Positions 1 through 9,341 of a stretch of DNA of 64,000 nucleotides are shown piece after piece. A model generated the notes under the pieces. That model was not told where the DNA came from. It ran no database searches and saw nothing but the letters and a program-made list of their open reading frames with translations. This DNA comes from Kallipyga gabonensis. Its GTDB lineage: Bacteria; Bacillota; Clostridia; Tissierellales; Peptoniphilaceae. Made by a program: the position numbers and the translations under genes. The stretch lies in NCBI RefSeq assembly GCF_001286805.1, contig NZ_CXYV01000002.1, positions 682,001-746,000 of the forward strand, read 5' to 3'. Position 1 is the first letter of the stretch; each line of letters begins with the position of its first letter.

Positions 1-14
1 GAAGGAGGCTCCAT

Positions 15-581
15 ATGAAAGTTCATTTTGTTGGAAAAAATATCTCCATACGTGATAACTTTAAGGACCTGACCCTTGAAAAACTGGAACGACTGGACAA
101 GTACTTTGACGAAGACGTCAAAGCGACCGTCACCATGTCAACCGAGGGGAGCCAGGAGAAGAGGGTGGAAGTGACTATTCCTGTTCCCGGCTCGGATGCC
201 ATTCTCCGTGCTGACCAGACCTCCTTTGATATGCTCCAGAGCGTCGACCAGTGCGTTTCGGCCCTGGTTTCTCAGATCCGCAAGTACAAGACCAAGCTGA
301 AGAACCGTCATAAGGATGGAACAAAGACCGGCTTCCTCTTTGATCAGATCGAAGACCTGCCTGAGGAGGCGGTTGCCGATGATGTACCGGACATTGCCCG
401 TGTCAAAGAAATCGACGTCCAGCCCATGACTCCGGAAGAAGCCGTTCTTCAAATGGACCTTCTTGGTCACGATTTCTTCCTCTTCCTCAATATGGAAGAA
501 GACACCCTCTCCGTAGTCTACCGGAGAAAGGCCGGAAACTACGGCATGATTACACCAAGTGAAGGAAGATTCATTAAATAA
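15..581 (+). CDS. hpf: Ribosome hibernation promoting factor, long form
   Basis: 188 aa, the size of the long HPF form found in Firmicutes. The N-terminal ~100 residues form the ribosome-binding S30AE/YfiA domain (starts MKVHFVGKNISIRD, basic stretch RKYKTKLKNRHKD near 90-103). After an acidic linker comes the C-terminal dimerisation domain (about 130-188, with EEAVLQMDLLGHDFFLFLN and VVYRRKAGNYGMI). The family dimerises 70S ribosomes into inactive 100S particles in stationary phase; that role is family knowledge. The ATG at 15 has an AAGGAGG ribosome binding site at 2-8. It sits directly upstream of secA, a common Firmicutes order, with a terminator between them. Confidence 0.96.
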   Translation: MKVHFVGKNISIRDNFKDLTLEKLERLDKYFDEDVKATVTMSTEGSQEKRVEVTIPVPGSDAILRADQTSFDMLQSVDQCVSALVSQIRKYKTKLKNRHKDGTKTGFLFDQIEDLPEEAVADDVPDIARVKEIDVQPMTPEEAVLQMDLLGHDFFLFLNMEEDTLSVVYRRKAGNYGMITPSEGRFIK

Positions 582-633
582 GATTTCCGAAAAAGTATTC
601 AGGTTATCCAAAACGTCTTTTCATGTCTATTCA

Positions 634-663
634 GGTCCCGTCCTTGCGACGGGATCTTTTTTT
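634..663 (+). terminator. Rho-independent terminator after hpf
   Basis: TCCCGTC (636-642), loop cttgc, GACGGGA (648-654), then a T-rich run. It ends the hpf transcript and separates it from secA. Confidence 0.85.
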
Positions 664-688
664 GTCATATTATGAACAAGATTTTGTG

Positions 689-694
689 TATAAT
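689..694 (+). promoter_or_regulatory. Candidate -10 box for secA
   Basis: A perfect TATAAT lies downstream of the hpf terminator and 113 bp before secA. I see no good -35 hexamer at 16-18 bp, so this is a candidate only. Confidence 0.4.
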
Positions 695-806
695 GAATCT
701 GTATGATTATTTTGAAATTGGCTCATGAGCAAGCAGGGAGAATCTTCCCTACTCAGGAGTCACCTGCTTGATTGATGAACTCTGTATAAGATAGGAAGAA
801 GGGAAA

Positions 807-3638
807 ATGGGTTTATTTGATTTCTTGACCAAGTCCTTCAGTGAAAAGGAAATTGATCGGATTCAACCGCTGGTCAACCGGGTCCTGGATCTGGAGGAAG
901 AAATGGGGGCCTTGTCCGACCAAGCCCTCCAGGCCAAGACCGAAGAATTTAAGAAGCGTTACCGGGAGGGCGAAACCCTGGATGATCTCCTGGTGGAAGC
1001 TTTCGCCGTTGTCCGGGAAGCCGCCTGGCGGGTCTTGGGCATGAAGCCCTATCCTGTCCAGATCATCGGGGGCATCGTCCTCCACCAGGGCCGGATAGCG
1101 GAGATGAAGACCGGTGAAGGAAAGACCCTGGTCTCCACCATGCCGGCCTACCTCAACGCCATCGCCGGCAAGGGGGTTCATGTTGTCACCGTCAACGACT
1201 ACCTGGCCACCCGTGACTCCGAGTGGATGGGAAAGGTCCATGAATTTCTTGGCCTCCGGGTAGGATGTATTCTTCAGAACATGTCCACCGGTGACCGTCA
1301 GGCCGCCTATAAAGCCGACATCACCTACGGAACCAACAACCAGTTCGGTTTTGACTACCTGAGAGATAACATGGCCATCTACCAAAGCGGTTTGGTACAA
1401 AGGGGCCTCCACTACGCTATCGTTGATGAGGTGGACTCCATCCTGGTCGATGAAGCCCGTACTCCTCTAATTATTTCCGGTCAGGGAGACCCATCAACCG
1501 AAATGTACTCCCGGGCCGACACCTTCATCCAAACTCTGGAAGGCCGGATCATGGACCCGGATGAAGATAATATCAACCCCCTGGACCAGCTCCTGGATGG
1601 AGCCCCGGAACTGGAAACGGTGGATTACCTTGTCGATATGAAGAGGAAATCCGCCAACCTGACCGAGCAGGGTAATGATAAAGCGGAAAAATTCTTCCAT
1701 GTGGACAACATTTCCGACCCCTCTCACATGGAGCTCATGCACTACATCAACCAGGCCCTTAAGGCCCGGACAACCATGAAAAGGGACATTGACTATGTGG
1801 TTGTAGACGATGAGGTCAAGATTGTCGATGAATTCACCGGCCGTATCATGGAAGGGCGCCGGTATTCCGACGGCCTCCACCAGGCCATTGAAGCCAAGGA
1901 ACGGGTCCCCATTAATTCGGAATCCAAGACCCTGGCCACCATTACCTTCCAGAACTTCTTCCTCATGTATGGGAAACTGTCCGGTATGACCGGAACGGCC
2001 ATGACGGAAAAGGACGAGTTCTCCGAAATCTACCACCTCGACGTCATCGAAATTCCCACCAACCGGCCCATGATCCGGAAGGACCAAAATGACCTGATTT
2101 TCAAAAATGAGAAGGGGAAGTTCTCCGCCATTGTGGACGAAATCCGGGCAGTCCATGAAAGCGGCCAGCCTATCCTGGTGGGCACCGTGGACATTGAAAC
2201 ATCGGAGCTGATTTCCGGCCTTCTGAAAAAGGTGGGGATCAAGCACTCCGTCTTGAACGCCAAGTTCCACCGCCAGGAGGCCGAAATCGTGGCCCAGGCG
2301 GGACGCTTTGGGACAGTCACCATTGCCACCAACATGGCCGGTCGTGGTACCGATATTGTCTTAGGTGGAAATCCGGAGTGGATGGCCAAAAAGGAGATGT
2401 CCAACAAGGGCTATTCGGATGAGTTGATTGAATGGGCCGACTCCTTCCGTCACGTGGAGCCGGAGGACCGCTTTCCCCTGTCGACGGTCGTCACCGAAGA
2501 AGAGGAAGCGGATGCGGAAGTTCAGTTCATCACCGGCCGAGAAATCATGGATGCCCGGGCTCTTTTTTCCCAACTCAAGGAGAAATTCAGTCAGGAAACC
2601 AAGGAGAATGCGGAGAAGGTCAGGGAGGCAGGGGGTCTCTATATTCTGGGGACCTCCCGCCATGAGTCCCGCCGGATCGACAACCAGCTCCGGGGCCGTG
2701 CCGGCCGTCAGGGAGACCCGGGTGAATCCCGCTTCTTCATCTCCCTGGAAGACAAGCTCATGTACCTTTATGGGGGAGAGCGGATGCGGAACATGTCCCA
2801 GTCCTCCATGTTCCCTGATGATGAGCCCATTGAGGCAGGCATGCTGACCAAATCCATCGAAAGGGCCCAGTCCCGTGTTGAGGCCAACAACTTTGCCACC
2901 CGTAAGCGGGTTCTGGAATATGACAACGTCATGAACGTCCAGCGGAAGACTGTATACGGAGAAAGAAAGCGGGTCCTGGACGGGGAGAACATGAAGGACT
3001 ACATCAAAACCATGATCGAAAGCACCGTCTCCGATGCCGTGGATTCCTTCTGCCCGCCCGCTGTTTCCTCGGAGAGTTGGGAACTGGAGGGGCTCTTCAC
3101 CTACCTTAACACCCTCTTCCTCCCCCAGGGAATCCTGGCGGTCACGGACATCCGGGAAATGAGCCAGGAAGAATTCAAGGCCAAGCTCCTTGAGATTGCC
3201 TTTGATATTTATGAAAAGAAGGAAAAGGAGCTGGGTCAAGAGAACATGCGGGAGATGGAACGGATCGTCCTTCTCCAGGTGGTTGACAGCAAGTGGATGG
3301 ACCACATCGACGCCATGGACCAGCTCCGCCAGGAGATTGCTGTCCGCTCCTATGGTCAGGAGGATCCGGTTCGGGCCTACGGCAATGAAGGCTTTGATAT
3401 GTTCGCCGCCATGAATGAGGCCATTCGGGAGGATACGGTCCGTCTGATTTACCATGTTGTTCCCGCCTCTTCTCTGGAGAGGACCCGGGTAGCGACGCCC
3501 ACCCGGGAGATTTCCGGGGACAGTGAGGAAGAGGAAAACAAACCCTTCGTCCGCAAGGGAAAGAAAATCGGCCGGAATGATCCCTGCCCCTGTGGGTCGG
3601 GGAAGAAGTATAAAAACTGCCATGGAAAGAACCAATAA
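807..3638 (+). CDS. secA: Protein translocase ATPase subunit SecA
   Basis: 943 aa motor ATPase that drives unfolded preproteins through SecYEG at the membrane. Visible landmarks: Walker A MKTGEGKTL near residue 100, the DEAD-type Walker B AIVDEVDSILVDEARTPL near 205, the second nucleotide-binding fold with TNMAGRGTDIVLGG and the arginine-finger region LRGRAGRQGDPGES, and the C-terminal zinc-binding SEC-C motif NDPCPCGSGKKYKNCHG that contacts SecB or lipids. It is longer than the ~840 aa Bacillus protein; the extra length appears as acidic inserts near residues 230-290 and 530-590. The start ATG follows a GAAGAAGGG ribosome binding site. It is followed after 24 nt by prfB, as in many Firmicutes. 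Confidence 0.98.
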   Translation: MGLFDFLTKSFSEKEIDRIQPLVNRVLDLEEEMGALSDQALQAKTEEFKKRYREGETLDDLLVEAFAVVREAAWRVLGMKPYPVQIIGGIVLHQGRIAEMKTGEGKTLVSTMPAYLNAIAGKGVHVVTVNDYLATRDSEWMGKVHEFLGLRVGCILQNMSTGDRQAAYKADITYGTNNQFGFDYLRDNMAIYQSGLVQRGLHYAIVDEVDSILVDEARTPLIISGQGDPSTEMYSRADTFIQTLEGRIMDPDEDNINPLDQLLDGAPELETVDYLVDMKRKSANLTEQGNDKAEKFFHVDNISDPSHMELMHYINQALKARTTMKRDIDYVVVDDEVKIVDEFTGRIMEGRRYSDGLHQAIEAKERVPINSESKTLATITFQNFFLMYGKLSGMTGTAMTEKDEFSEIYHLDVIEIPTNRPMIRKDQNDLIFKNEKGKFSAIVDEIRAVHESGQPILVGTVDIETSELISGLLKKVGIKHSVLNAKFHRQEAEIVAQAGRFGTVTIATNMAGRGTDIVLGGNPEWMAKKEMSNKGYSDELIEWADSFRHVEPEDRFPLSTVVTEEEEADAEVQFITGREIMDARALFSQLKEKFSQETKENAEKVREAGGLYILGTSRHESRRIDNQLRGRAGRQGDPGESRFFISLEDKLMYLYGGERMRNMSQSSMFPDDEPIEAGMLTKSIERAQSRVEANNFATRKRVLEYDNVMNVQRKTVYGERKRVLDGENMKDYIKTMIESTVSDAVDSFCPPAVSSESWELEGLFTYLNTLFLPQGILAVTDIREMSQEEFKAKLLEIAFDIYEKKEKELGQENMREMERIVLLQVVDSKWMDHIDAMDQLRQEIAVRSYGQEDPVRAYGNEGFDMFAAMNEAIREDTVRLIYHVVPASSLERTRVATPTREISGDSEEEENKPFVRKGKKIGRNDPCPCGSGKKYKNCHGKNQ

Positions 3639-3662
3639 GAAGAACCAATAAGGAGGAAAGCC

Positions 3663-4776
3663 ATGGATCACCACGAAATCATCGGACTCCTCGCCTCCAT
3701 GGGAGAGGTCCTGGACGAGCTTAGGGGGTCCCTTTGACATCGAGGGCCTGGAAGAATCCGTCCGCCAACTGACAATACAGACCATGGAGGCCGGATTCTG
3801 GGATGATCCCGACCGGGCCAAAAAGGTCATGATGGACCTGGATGCCAACAAAGAAACCATCGATCGCTATAAGGGGCTGGTGGAAAGTCATCGTGACCTG
3901 GAAGAGATGATGGACATCCTTTCTGAAGAAGAATTTTTTCAGGCCCGGGAAGATCTTTCCGAGGAGGTCCGCCTCCTGAATAAGAAGGTCTCCGCCCTCC
4001 GGACTCATGCTCTTTTGTCCGGGAAATACGACCGGAACAACTGCTACTTCTCCATCCATGCGGGTTCCGGCGGGACGGAGGCGACGGACTGGGCGGAAAT
4101 TCTCCAGCGAATGTATGAGCGTTGGTTTGAATCCCGGGGCTGGAAGTTTGAACAGACGGCTTTGACCCTCAATGAAACAGGCGGGGGGATCAAGTCGGTG
4201 GACTACTTCGTCACCGGGGCCTATGCCTATGGCTACTGCAAGGGAGAAAAAGGCGTTCACCGACTGGTTCGGATTTCGCCCTTCGATTCTCAGGGCAGAC
4301 GTCATACCTCCTTTGCTTCCGTGGACGTTTATCCGGAAATTCCGGATGTGGGGGAGATTGAGATCGATGAAAAGGACCTCAAGATCGACACCTATCGGTC
4401 CTCAGGAAAAGGGGGCCAGCACGTCAACACGACGGATTCCGCCGTCCGGATCACCCACCTCCCGACCGGGGTGGTGGTGACCTGCCAGAATGAACGATCC
4501 CAAATCCAAAACCGGGCCAAGGCCTATGAGGAGTTGGTGGCCAAGCTGGTTCAGATCAAGGAAGAGGAACACCGGGAAGAAATTGCCGACATTCAGGGAA
4601 AATACACCCAGATCTCCTGGGGAGCACAGATCCGCTCTTACGTCTTCCAGCCCTACACCATGGTCAAGGACCACCGGACAGGCCATGAAATGGGCAATGT
4701 GGAGAAGGTTATTGACGGAGACCTGGATGATTTTGTTGAGGCTTACTTAAATTGGAAAGCACAGGAAGAGGTGTAG
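3663..4776 (+). CDS. prfB: Peptide chain release factor 2, with programmed +1 frameshift
   Basis: RF2 releases the peptide at UGA and UAA. The gene is split over two frames. Frame 1 starts at ATG 3663 (ribosome binding site AAGGAGG) and runs 24 codons to CTT followed by an in-frame TGA at 3735-3737. A +1 shift at CTT-T continues from GAC at 3736 to the stop at 4774-4776, giving 370 aa. The frameshift signal is complete: an internal Shine-Dalgarno-like AGGGGG at 3723-3728, then CTTTGAC. Protein motifs fit: the RF2 specificity tripeptide SPF at 205-207 and the catalytic GGQ at 250-252. Frame 2 alone would wrongly begin at ATG 3784. Low RF2 favours the frameshift, so the gene is autoregulated, as is known for this family. 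Confidence 0.97.
3723..3738 (+). promoter_or_regulatory. RF2 programmed +1 ribosomal frameshift site
   Basis: AGGGGG (an internal Shine-Dalgarno-like element), then TCC, then the slippery CTT-TGA-C. The in-frame UGA at 3735 is read slowly when RF2 is scarce, letting the ribosome slip +1. The element matches the canonical bacterial prfB recoding site. Confidence 0.95.
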
Positions 4777-4778
4777 CC

Positions 4779-6530
4779 ATGAGAATGAAACGATTTTATA
4801 TGCCCACCCTAAGGGAGGTGCCGGCGGACGCGGAGATTGCCAGCCACCGCCTCCTCCTCCGGGCCGGAATGATCCGGATGACGGCTTCGGGCATTTATTC
4901 CTACCTCCCCCTTGGGGAGAGGGTCCTTCAGAAGGTGGAGCGGGTAGTCCGGGAGGAAATGGACCGGGCCGGTGCCCAGGAAATCCGGACCTCCATCCTC
5001 CAGCCCCGAGAAATCTGGGAGGAGTCGGGACGGTGGAGAACTTTCGGCCCGGAAATGTTCAAACTCAAGGACCGGAACGAGCGGGAATACTCCCTGGGCC
5101 CCACGGCCGAGGAATCCTTCACCGACCTGGTCAAGGAAGAAATCCGGTCCTACAAGCAACTCCCCCTCAACCTCTACCAGATCCAGTGGAAGTACCGGGA
5201 TGAGAAGCGGCCCCGTTTCGGGATCAACCGGTCTCGGGAATTCCTCATGAAAGATGCCTACACCTTTGATGTGGACCGGGAATCCATGGAAGCCGCCTAC
5301 CAAAACATGTGGGATGCCTATGTCCGGGTCTTTGACCGCCTGGGCCTGGACTATCGGGTGGTCCTGGGCGACAGCGGGGCCATGGGAGGGAACCTCTCCC
5401 ATGAGTTCACCGCCCTCTCTGAAGTGGGGGAAGGCGTGATTGTCTATTGCCCCGACTGCGACTATGCGGCCACGGATGAAAAGGCCGGGATGGCCGGGGA
5501 GGAAGCTCCGACCGAAGAGGCCGGCCAGGTAGAGAAGATCTCCACCCCCCATGTGACCACCATCGAGGACCTGGTGGACTTCCTGGGCCTGGATGCCGCC
5601 AGGATGGTCAAGGCCATCTGTCTTAAGGCCGGCGGGGATCCCATCATGGTCTTCCTTCCTGCGGAAAGGGAGCTCAATATGGCCAAATTGGTGGCCTACC
5701 TCCAGGTTCCTGAACATGAAGTGGAGATGATGGACGATGAGACTATTGAAAAGCTGACCGGAGCTCAGGCAGGTTACACCGGGCCCATGGGCCTGGATGA
5801 GTCGGTCCGGGTTCTAGTCGACTGGACGGTGACTCAACGGTCCAATCTGATCTGTGGAGCCAACGAGACGGGCTTCCATTTGAAGAACGTCAACTTCGGC
5901 CGGGATTTCGATGGGGAAGTGGTGGATGACCTCCGGATGGTCAAAGAAGGGGACCGGTGTCCCAAGTGCGGTGCCCCCCTCCACTTTGCCCGGGGAATTG
6001 AAGTAGGGAACATCTTCCAGCTGGGGACCAAGTACTCCGAATCCATGGGGGCCAGCTTCCTGGATGAGAATGGGAAGTCCCAGCCCATTATTATGGGGTC
6101 TTATGGAATCGGGGTCACCCGGTCCATCTCCGCGATCGTTGAGCAGAACCACGATGACAAGGGAATCATCTGGCCCCTCCTGACCGCCCCCTACCAGGTC
6201 ATCATTTCCATCATGAACATGAAGGACATCGTCCAGGTGGACCTGGCGGAAAGAATCTATGCCGACCTCATGGATAAGGGGGTTGAAGTCCTTTTGGATG
6301 ACCGGGATGAGCGGGCCGGTGTTAAGTTCAACGACCGCGACCTGATTGGAATCCCCCTCCGAATTACGGTGGGAAAGAAGGCCGGAGAAGACCTGGTGGA
6401 GTATTCCACCCGCAAGGAGATGGTCAATGAGGATGTGACGAGCGAGGAAGCGATCGGCCGTGTTTCGGCCCTTTGTATGGACTTATGGGGAAGAAGTGCA
6501 AGAGGAGAATTAACCAATGAAAATGAATAA
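4779..6530 (+). CDS. proS: Proline--tRNA ligase
   Basis: 583 aa class II aminoacyl-tRNA synthetase of the bacterial ProRS type that charges tRNA-Pro. The N-terminal catalytic region carries motif 2 (QIQWKYRDEKRPRFGINRSREFLMKD, residues about 135-160) and motif 3 further on (MGSYGIGVTRSISAIVEQ, about 435). Between them lies the editing (INS) domain, about 225-385, which removes mischarged Ala. The anticodon-binding domain is C-terminal (DDRDERAGVKFNDRDLIGIP). I chose ATG 4779, two bases after the prfB stop, with AGGAAGAGG upstream; an in-frame TTG at 4752 lies inside prfB and is less likely. Confidence 0.96.
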   Translation: MRMKRFYMPTLREVPADAEIASHRLLLRAGMIRMTASGIYSYLPLGERVLQKVERVVREEMDRAGAQEIRTSILQPREIWEESGRWRTFGPEMFKLKDRNEREYSLGPTAEESFTDLVKEEIRSYKQLPLNLYQIQWKYRDEKRPRFGINRSREFLMKDAYTFDVDRESMEAAYQNMWDAYVRVFDRLGLDYRVVLGDSGAMGGNLSHEFTALSEVGEGVIVYCPDCDYAATDEKAGMAGEEAPTEEAGQVEKISTPHVTTIEDLVDFLGLDAARMVKAICLKAGGDPIMVFLPAERELNMAKLVAYLQVPEHEVEMMDDETIEKLTGAQAGYTGPMGLDESVRVLVDWTVTQRSNLICGANETGFHLKNVNFGRDFDGEVVDDLRMVKEGDRCPKCGAPLHFARGIEVGNIFQLGTKYSESMGASFLDENGKSQPIIMGSYGIGVTRSISAIVEQNHDDKGIIWPLLTAPYQVIISIMNMKDIVQVDLAERIYADLMDKGVEVLLDDRDERAGVKFNDRDLIGIPLRITVGKKAGEDLVEYSTRKEMVNEDVTSEEAIGRVSALCMDLWGRSARGELTNENE

Positions 6531-7059
6531 TAAATTCTTGCTGGGAGCCTTGGTCTTAGCTATCACTTTAACCGCTTGCGGGCAGAATAAACCGATAGGA
6601 GAATCCGAGTCCGGTCAAAGCGAGTCTGTCAGCCAGATGGAATCGGGAGGGGAAGCTTCTTCGGAGGAAGAAAGCGAAGAAGAGAAGGCGGAGAAGAAAG
6701 CCTACAATGAATTAGTGGGAACTTATCCCGCCATCACTATTGACCAGGTGGAGGAAGCTCAGAAAAAAAAGGAAGACCGCCTGATTTACATGGGGGCGAC
6801 CTATTGCCCTTATTGCCGAAAATTTATTCCATTATTGGATGAAGTGGCAAAAAAAGAGGGCTGGACCCTTTATTATATGGACGCGGAGGCTCAGGGAGAG
6901 GAATTTGACCATTTTGCCAAGGAATTGAAGGTCGAATACATCCCGGCAATCCTCCTTGTCAAAGAGGGCAAGGTCATAGCTTACGACACCAACAACTTTA
7001 CCCAGCCCTTCACCAAGGAGGACATCCAAAGCAAAGTTGAAAGCTTGCTGAATAATTAG
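6517..7059 (+). CDS. Thioredoxin-like lipoprotein with CPYC motif
   Basis: 180 aa exported lipoprotein. A signal peptide with lipobox LTAC puts the lipidated cysteine at residue 21. A Glu/Ser-rich linker follows (about 25-65), then a thioredoxin-like fold whose active site is C97-P-Y-C100 within ATYCPYCRKFIPLLDE, and the cis-Pro-like EYIPAILLV near 145. The CPYC active site resembles glutaredoxins and the small bacteriocin-transport-accessory thioredoxin-like family rather than classical CGPC thioredoxin. It probably acts on thiols at the outer face of the membrane; the substrate is unknown. The start overlaps the end of proS by 14 nt and has AGAGGAG upstream. A strong terminator follows. Confidence 0.85.
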   Translation: MKMNNKFLLGALVLAITLTACGQNKPIGESESGQSESVSQMESGGEASSEEESEEEKAEKKAYNELVGTYPAITIDQVEEAQKKKEDRLIYMGATYCPYCRKFIPLLDEVAKKEGWTLYYMDAEAQGEEFDHFAKELKVEYIPAILLVKEGKVIAYDTNNFTQPFTKEDIQSKVESLLNN

Positions 7060-7090
7060 TGAATAATGGAAAAAATCCGGGAAAAATACG

Positions 7091-7125
7091 GTCGCTTGCA
7101 TAATAATTATGCAAGCGACTTTTTT
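7091..7125 (+). terminator. Strong rho-independent terminator
   Basis: A perfect 14-bp inverted repeat (GTCGCTTGCATAAT and its complement) around one central base, followed by TTTTTT. It ends the secA-proS-side transcript before the opp operon. Confidence 0.92.
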
Positions 7126-7152
7126 ATTATCATTATAAATTTCTCTCATTCC

Positions 7153-7180
7153 TTGAAAAAAAGCTCCATTGTGCTATACT
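7153..7180 (+). promoter_or_regulatory. Sigma-70 type promoter for the opp/ami operon
   Basis: TTGAAA at 7153-7158, a 16-bp spacer, TATACT at 7175-7180, 43 bp before the oppA start. Confidence 0.75.
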
Positions 7181-7222
7181 GAATCAAAATTACTACACGA
7201 TTGAATCGTGAAGGAGGGAAAA

Positions 7223-9241
7223 ATGAAAAAGAAATTGCTGGCATTGTCATTGGCACTTGCTTTGACCCTGACCGCTTGTGGAAACAATGGTGGCGGAGAG
7301 AGCAAGTCCGGAGAATCTCAGGAAGCCCCCGGCTCTCAAGCTACGGAGAACATTCCTGAGAAAGAGCTCACCATTACTTATGGAACAGACTTGGCGAATA
7401 TGGACTATGTAACCACTGCCAAGGAAACCGACCACCGGGTCAATGCAAACTTAGTCGATGGACTTCTTGATAATTCTCCTACCGGGAAACTAATTCCCTC
7501 TATTGCGGAATCCTGGAAGTCGAATGATGATAAGACGGTTTGGACCTTCAAAATTCGTCCTGATGTTCAGTGGGTCACCCATACCGGTGAGGCTTACGAC
7601 ACCGTTAAAGCAGAAGACTTTGTCACTGGCGTTCGTCATGGTGCTGAATTCAACTCTGAGGCCGTTTATCTCTTACAGGGTGTTTTAAAGGGATATGATG
7701 AATATCTTGCTTCCGACTTCTCCGATGAAGCCTGGGATAAGGTCGGCGTAAAGGCCGTTGATGATACCACATTGGAATTCACCTTGGAGCAGCCTACTCC
7801 CTACTTCGATTCCATGACCACCTATTCTGTGCTATATCCAATTAATAAGGCTTTCCTCGAAAGCTCCGGCGATGGCTGCAAACTGGGTGCTCCCAACAAA
7901 GACAAGTGTGACTTTGGTGCCGCAAAGTTGGACTCCATTCTTTACAATGGTGCTTACATCCTCACCGAAAACACCGCTAAATCCCAGCGCGTCATGTCCA
8001 AGAACACGGCTTACTGGGATGCCGCCAACGTACACGTTTCCAAGATCACTGAAGTCTATGATGATGGATCCGACAACTATTCCGGAATCAAGGGCTTTGA
8101 AAACGGCGTTTATAGCCAGGCTGCATTAAATCCGGGCTGGGCTGACTATGAAGACTATGTAAAGAAATATGAGGGACAGACCCACTACACCCTCCCCAAC
8201 GGAACTGCATTTGGCGTTGTCTTCAACTTTGATCGTCAGACTTTCAATGAAACCAACTATGCGACTGACGAGACGCTGAAAAAGAACACCCACGATGCAA
8301 TCCTGAACGAGAACTTCCGTAAGGCTCTTCGTGCCGCCTACGACGTTGTCGCTGACCAGTCTGTCGACAACCCTGTTGATTTGGCAAAAGCATCTCAGCG
8401 TAACATCAACAACGCTCCTGATGTCGGCACCCTGTCCGATGGAACCATGTATCCTCAACTGGTTACCGATGCTTATAATGAAGCAACCGGCGAAAAACGC
8501 GACTTGAATGATGGGCAGACGCCTTTCTACAGCAAAGAAGAAGCCATGGAATTCATCGAAGCAGCGAAGAAAGATGGCGTCGTCTTCCCGATCCATCTGG
8601 ATATGCTGGTCATTGAGACCTCCGATCGTCTGGTCAAGAAGGCTCAGTCCATGAAAAAGTCCATCGAAGACAATACGGAAGGCAATATCATCGTTGAGCT
8701 CGTTATGAGATCTGAGGACACCGTCACCAATATTGCTTACAAGGAATCCGATCCTACGGCCATGGACTATGATATTTCCACCTTTACCGGTTGGTCTCCT
8801 GACTACAATGACCCCAAATCCTTCGTTGACATCTATTCCCCAACCACCGGCTACTATATGATGGCCACCGGCCTTGGCATGATGGAAAAGACCAAAGATG
8901 GTAAAGAGGTCATCGCTAACGAAGATCTGAAGAAGCAGTTGGGCTTTATGGACTATGAACAGCTCTATCGCGATGCGGACAAGATTACTGATGATATGGA
9001 CGCCCGCTATAAGGCTTTTGCTAAAGCTGACGCTTTCTTAATCGAAAAATGTCTCTATATCCCCACCGGGATGAAGGCACGTGGTGATGTGGTTTCCAAG
9101 TACGTCCCCTTCACCAGAGCCTATGCCTCTTATGGTTTGGCCGATTCTAAATATAAAGGCCTCCAGATTTCCGATGAGATCATCACAACGGAAGAATACG
9201 ACAAAGCCTACGAAGAATGGCAGAAGAATTTCGGAAAATAA
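7223..9241 (+). CDS. oppA: Oligopeptide ABC transporter substrate-binding lipoprotein (OppA/AmiA type)
   Basis: 672 aa solute-binding protein of family 5. The signal peptide ends in lipobox LTAC with the lipid-bearing Cys at residue 19. It has the typical family sequences: GLLDNSPTGKLIPSIAESWKSNDD near 60-90, then TVWTFKIRPDVQW. Its length (about 660-670) and neighbours match the Streptococcus Ami system. It captures peptides outside the cell and hands them to the OppBC channel. An in-frame GTG at 7208 was rejected because it overlaps the AAGGAGG ribosome binding site of ATG 7223. It is the first gene of a five-gene operon and is separated from oppB by a strong hairpin. Confidence 0.95.
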   Translation: MKKKLLALSLALALTLTACGNNGGGESKSGESQEAPGSQATENIPEKELTITYGTDLANMDYVTTAKETDHRVNANLVDGLLDNSPTGKLIPSIAESWKSNDDKTVWTFKIRPDVQWVTHTGEAYDTVKAEDFVTGVRHGAEFNSEAVYLLQGVLKGYDEYLASDFSDEAWDKVGVKAVDDTTLEFTLEQPTPYFDSMTTYSVLYPINKAFLESSGDGCKLGAPNKDKCDFGAAKLDSILYNGAYILTENTAKSQRVMSKNTAYWDAANVHVSKITEVYDDGSDNYSGIKGFENGVYSQAALNPGWADYEDYVKKYEGQTHYTLPNGTAFGVVFNFDRQTFNETNYATDETLKKNTHDAILNENFRKALRAAYDVVADQSVDNPVDLAKASQRNINNAPDVGTLSDGTMYPQLVTDAYNEATGEKRDLNDGQTPFYSKEEAMEFIEAAKKDGVVFPIHLDMLVIETSDRLVKKAQSMKKSIEDNTEGNIIVELVMRSEDTVTNIAYKESDPTAMDYDISTFTGWSPDYNDPKSFVDIYSPTTGYYMMATGLGMMEKTKDGKEVIANEDLKKQLGFMDYEQLYRDADKITDDMDARYKAFAKADAFLIEKCLYIPTGMKARGDVVSKYVPFTRAYASYGLADSKYKGLQISDEIITTEEYDKAYEEWQKNFGK

Positions 9242-9274
9242 TTCTGGAAACTTGATGCCGATAGTGGAACTATG

Positions 9275-9309
9275 ATTGAGGGGGTTGAGTGCATCTCAAC
9301 CCCCTCAAT
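9275..9309 (+). other. Long intercistronic hairpin between oppA and oppB
   Basis: A perfect 15-bp inverted repeat (ATTGAGGGGGTTGAG, loop tgcat, and its complement) with no T-run after it. Such elements typically protect or partially terminate the upstream message, so the binding protein is made in excess over the membrane subunits. Confidence 0.85.
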
Positions 9310-9341
9310 TCAATCGTTGCTGGAAAGTGTAAGGAGACAAA

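Noticed and set aside
2361-3860. 499-codon open frame on the minus strand over secA
   Set aside because: It lies antisense to an intact secA, has no ribosome binding site or recognisable domains, and arises from G+C-rich third positions of the real gene.
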